From CAZGVV01 sp964529155 (lineage in GTDB: Bacteria > Pseudomonadota > Alphaproteobacteria > Rickettsiales > SXRF01), in NCBI GenBank assembly GCA_964529155.1, contig CAZGVV010000076.1, positions 1 through 8,150 on the forward strand: a DNA stretch of 8,150 nucleotides. The letters are read 5' to 3'. Positions 6,738 through 8,150 of the stretch are shown in pieces. A model generated the notes under the pieces. The model worked only from the letters and a program-made list of their open reading frames with translations. It ran no database searches and was not told the origin of the DNA. Both the position numbers and the translations under genes were made by a program. The stretch's first letter is position 1. Each line of letters starts with the position of its first letter.

Positions 6738-6830
6738 GGAGAGGTGGCCGAGTGGCTGAAGGCGGCGGTTTGCTAAACCGTTATACGGGGTAAACCCGTA
6801 TCGTGAGTTCGAATCTCATCCTCTCCGCCA
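6738..6830 (+). tRNA. tRNA-Ser (anticodon GCU, codons AGC/AGU)
   Basis: Class II tRNA of 93 nt including an encoded CCA. The acceptor stem GGAGAGG (6738-6744) pairs with CCTCTCC (6820-6826), then G as discriminator and CCA at 6828-6830. The anticodon stem GCGGT/ACCGT holds the loop TTGCTAA with anticodon GCT at 6772-6774. A long variable arm (TACGGG...CCCGTA) and T-loop TTCGAAT follow. Long variable arm, G73 and GCU identify serine. Its 3' end is the border of a mobile element: the recombinase remnant on the other strand ends inside the T-arm/acceptor. Confidence 0.97.
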
Positions 6831-7178
6831 TTTGATACAATCAGCTTGATTGAGCATCTTATCAAATGGTTTTCTTAATTCATAACAAAGGGTTGCACCT
6901 TTTAGCTGTAGGTTCGCAAATACGAAATTCAGCAACTCGCGTTTTTCCGAAATCGTCGAACCTAACCAGATTTTATCACTGTCTGAAGCGATGGTAAGCA
7001 AGGCACAGAGCGTCTTTGTGAACTGGTCGTCTGCTTTATCGTACGTCAGGATCAATTGGTCGAGTTCGTACTGCCGATCCTTCAGTCGGTTCTTCTTGGT
7101 TTCGAACTCCTCCTTGGTGATCTCCCCCTCCAGCCGTAATGCGGGATCAACTTCAATGGTGATGCGCGATGCGTTCCG
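6816..7178 (-). pseudogene. Large serine recombinase, C-terminal remnant
   Basis: The frame is open from after a TGA (7179-7181) to TGA at 6816-6818, 120 codons, with no start codon before a TTG at 7055. The deduced sequence matches the C-terminal part of resolvase-type large serine recombinases: RLEGEITKEEFETKKNRL, then the hallmark EKRELLNFVFANLQL followed by CYELRKPFD. The N-terminal catalytic domain with the active Ser and the zinc-ribbon region are absent, so the gene is broken. Upstream of about 7140-7180 the resemblance stops, marking a deletion or rearrangement junction. The last codons (WRRG and stop) are read from the tRNA-Ser 3' end, so the C-terminus is formed by the insertion site. 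This was probably the integrase of the island to the right. Family assignment is from recognised motifs, not a search. Confidence 0.75.
6828..6876 (+). terminator. Terminator-like hairpin starting in the tRNA CCA
   Basis: CCATTTGATA (6828-6837) is the exact reverse complement of TATCAAATGG (6860-6869). A second stem, CAATCA/TGATTG with a 3-base loop (6838-6852), sits inside, and TTTTCTT follows. As RNA this resembles a factor-independent terminator for the tRNA transcript. The left arm includes the tRNA CCA. The same DNA encodes the end of the recombinase remnant on the minus strand. Confidence 0.45.
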
Positions 7179-7323
7179 TCATCAGCAAAACTGGAAGGAA
7201 TTGATCGCAGGCGACGGGCGCGGATACTACCGCCTGAGTCCTACTTGTAGCCCTATGCAAGCCCTATCCGACACACATGCAAGTCCATACCAAAAAAACA
7301 TGGGCGAACAAGTGGGTTAGTTG
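7179..7323. other. Stretch without a recognisable gene between recombinase remnant and HTH gene
   Basis: A plus-strand frame from ATG 7164 to TAG 7318-7320 could encode 52 aa (beginning MRDAFRHQQNWKEL). It has no clear ribosome site, partly opposes the recombinase remnant and is not recognised. The region also holds an 11-bp-phased repeat (7250-7293). I treat it as junction DNA left by rearrangement. Confidence 0.4.
7250..7293. repeat. Four degenerate 11-bp tandem units
   Basis: Units read GCCCTATGCAA, GCCCTATCCGA, CACACATGCAA and GTCCATACCAA. Against the first unit the others match at 9, 7 and 6 of 11 positions. GCCCTAT recurs at period 11 and ATGCAAG at period 22. One unit per helical turn suits cooperative protein binding, for example by an excisionase-like protein, but the last two units are weak and chance is possible. 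Confidence 0.35.
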
Positions 7324-7342
7324 TTGTTTGTTCCGTGATTTC

Positions 7343-7371
7343 CTGTATTTTCTGAACGCAGAAACTCACAG
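7343..7371. promoter_or_regulatory. Palindromic candidate operator/promoter upstream of the HTH gene
   Basis: TTTCTG (7349-7354) and CAGAAA (7359-7364) form a perfect inverted repeat around AACG, flanked by outer arms CTGT (7343-7346) and ACAG (7368-7371). It ends 9 bases before the HTH start. A loose promoter, TTGTTT (7324-7329), 16 bp, TATTTT (7346-7351), overlaps it. Autoregulation by the HTH protein is inferred from position. Confidence 0.4.
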
Positions 7372-7380
7372 GGTGAGGTT

Positions 7381-7566
7381 ATGGAAACGGATATAATGAC
7401 GATTGATGAGGTATCAAACTACCTCAAACTAAAACTGAAAACCGCCTATCACCTCGCGGCAAAGGGCGACATACCAGGCTTTAAGGTCGGCGGGTCATGG
7501 CGTTTTCGGCGCAGTGAGATTGAGAAGTGGATCGCCAAGCAAGAGCGAGACAGTAAAAAGGCATAA
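7381..7566 (+). CDS. Excisionase-family helix-turn-helix protein
   Basis: A 61-aa protein that is almost entirely one winged-HTH of the excisionase/MerR-like (HTH_17) type: TIDEVSNYLKLKLKTAYHLAAKGDIPGFKVGGSWRF is read at about residues 7-42, ending in RRSEIEKWI. The family includes phage excisionases and small regulators in front of restriction-modification genes. GGTGA lies four bases before ATG 7381; a second in-frame ATG at 7396 is further from any ribosome site. The next gene starts 12 bp downstream in the same frame, so the two form an operon. It may repress its own promoter through the palindrome just upstream, act as a controller of the downstream R-M gene, or serve as the element's directionality factor. 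The sequence cannot separate these. Confidence 0.85.
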   Translation: METDIMTIDEVSNYLKLKLKTAYHLAAKGDIPGFKVGGSWRFRRSEIEKWIAKQERDSKKA

Positions 7567-7578
7567 AGGGGAAGCACG

Positions 7579-8150
7579 TTGAACGCGGTAGAAATTGAAG
7601 AGGCAATATCGAGATTAGCAGAACAGCCGTTTGATGCGGCTGAGTTCCCCTATGCGTTTTTGGAAGCGTTCGGCAACAAAGCCACCACCATCAATCGCCT
7701 GCGCAAACGTGATTCCAACAAAACGGACATCGAAGGCGCAGTCCTTCAGCACAACAACATTCACATGGCGGTCAGCCCTGCGGGTGAAGTTCTAAAGACG
7801 CTGGAAAGGCTCAAAAATAGCCCAGCCACTACCCGCCAGAAAGCCAAATACATCCTTGCCACCGACGGGGAAGATTTCCAAGCGGAAGACATCACCAGCG
7901 GCGAAACTATCGCCTGCGAATATAAAGATTTCCCGAACCATTTCGGCTTCTTCCTGACGCTTGCAGGCATCACCACGGTTAAACAAATCCGTGAAAGCTC
8001 ATTCGACATTCGCGCCACCAGCCGCCTTAACCGCCTCTATGTGGAGCTGCTGAAAGACAATCCCGAATGGGGGAAAGCGGAACGCCGCCACGATATGAAT
8101 CACTTCATGGCGCGGTTGATCTTCTGCTTCTTTGCCGAGGACACGGATAT
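7579..8150 (+). CDS. MmeI-like (type IIG/IIL) restriction-modification protein, N-terminal part (cut by window end)
   Basis: The 190 visible codons match the N-terminal region of MmeI-like DNA methyltransferase/endonuclease fusions, which methylate adenine and cut at a fixed distance from the site. Landmarks are FPYAFLEAFGNK (23-34), the R-rich stretch INRLRKR (38-44), ILATDGEDF (92-100), YKDFPNHFGFF, TTVKQIRESSFDIRATSRLNRLYVELLKDNPEWG and RRHDMNHFMARLIFCFFAEDTD. Asp104, Glu114 and Lys116 give D-X9-E-X-K, the spacing described for the MmeI nuclease centre. The methyltransferase motifs lie beyond the window. The start is TTG 7579: AAGGGGA lies just upstream, an in-frame TAA (the HTH stop) lies 12 bp before it, and no ATG precedes homology. 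A DrmMI-type methylase of a class 1 DISARM locus is the alternative; downstream genes would decide. Confidence 0.85.
   Translation, partial: MNAVEIEEAISRLAEQPFDAAEFPYAFLEAFGNKATTINRLRKRDSNKTDIEGAVLQHNNIHMAVSPAGEVLKTLERLKNSPATTRQKAKYILATDGEDFQAEDITSGETIACEYKDFPNHFGFFLTLAGITTVKQIRESSFDIRATSRLNRLYVELLKDNPEWGKAERRHDMNHFMARLIFCFFAEDTD

Noticed and set aside
6991..7320. 109-codon plus-strand frame opposite the recombinase remnant
   Set aside because: Its first half is the complement of recognisable recombinase codons; only the last 52 codons are free, and they show no family and no ribosome site.
7381..8150. Fusion of the HTH and R-M genes by stop-codon read-through
   Set aside because: They share a frame with one TAA between, but a ribosome site before the TTG explains separate translation.
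1..8150. CRISPR array or rRNA gene
   Set aside because: No regularly spaced long repeats and no rRNA-like stretch were seen.

Overview
The window reads as a chromosomal segment of an alphaproteobacterium that stores polyhydroxyalkanoate (PHA), with the edge of a genomic island at its right end. The call rests on a lepB-rnc-era order, a PhaR-type PHA regulator divergent from a PHA synthesis cluster, and a CCA-encoding tRNA-Ser. Core genes are moderately GC-rich. Two stretches look foreign: an AT-rich block between rnc and era, and everything to the right of the tRNA.

Left part (1-3550), PHA module. On the minus strand, in transcription order, lie a small PhaE-like/phasin-like ORF, a PhaC-type synthase/hydrolase with a Cys-Asp-His triad, phaA (thiolase) and phaB (acetoacetyl-CoA reductase, cut by the window start). 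phaR is read divergently on the plus strand. PhaA condenses two acetyl-CoA, PhaB reduces the product to 3-hydroxybutyryl-CoA, PhaC polymerises it, and PhaR represses the system when granules are scarce. The 3' half of the PhaE-like ORF overlaps the start of phaC by 227 bp in another frame. A 9-base element, TTGC(C/G)GCAG, occurs once before phaA and once in the phaR/phaE-like divergent region, and may be the PhaR site.

Middle part (3550-6740), RNA processing and secretion genes on the minus strand: lepB (signal peptidase I), rnc (RNase III, start overlapping the lepB stop by one base) and era (ribosome-assembly GTPase). The usual rnc-era adjacency is broken by about 560 bp of AT-rich DNA. This block carries a 183-codon open frame on the opposite strand with no ATG, GTG or TTG start before its last 30 codons. 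It is best read as a 5'-truncated or frameshifted foreign gene.

Right part (6740-8150), island edge. A tRNA-Ser(GCU) with a good -35 box is followed at once by the C-terminal remnant of a large serine recombinase on the minus strand, whose last codons and stop lie inside the tRNA. Next come about 200 bp with no recognisable gene but with an 11-bp-phased repeat, then a 61-aa excisionase-like HTH protein preceded by a palindrome. Twelve bases further on starts a TTG-initiated gene, cut by the window end, for an MmeI-like (type IIG/IIL) restriction-modification protein with a visible D-X9-E-X-K nuclease motif. This suggests a defence cargo inserted at the tRNA-Ser gene, with its original integrase since mostly deleted.
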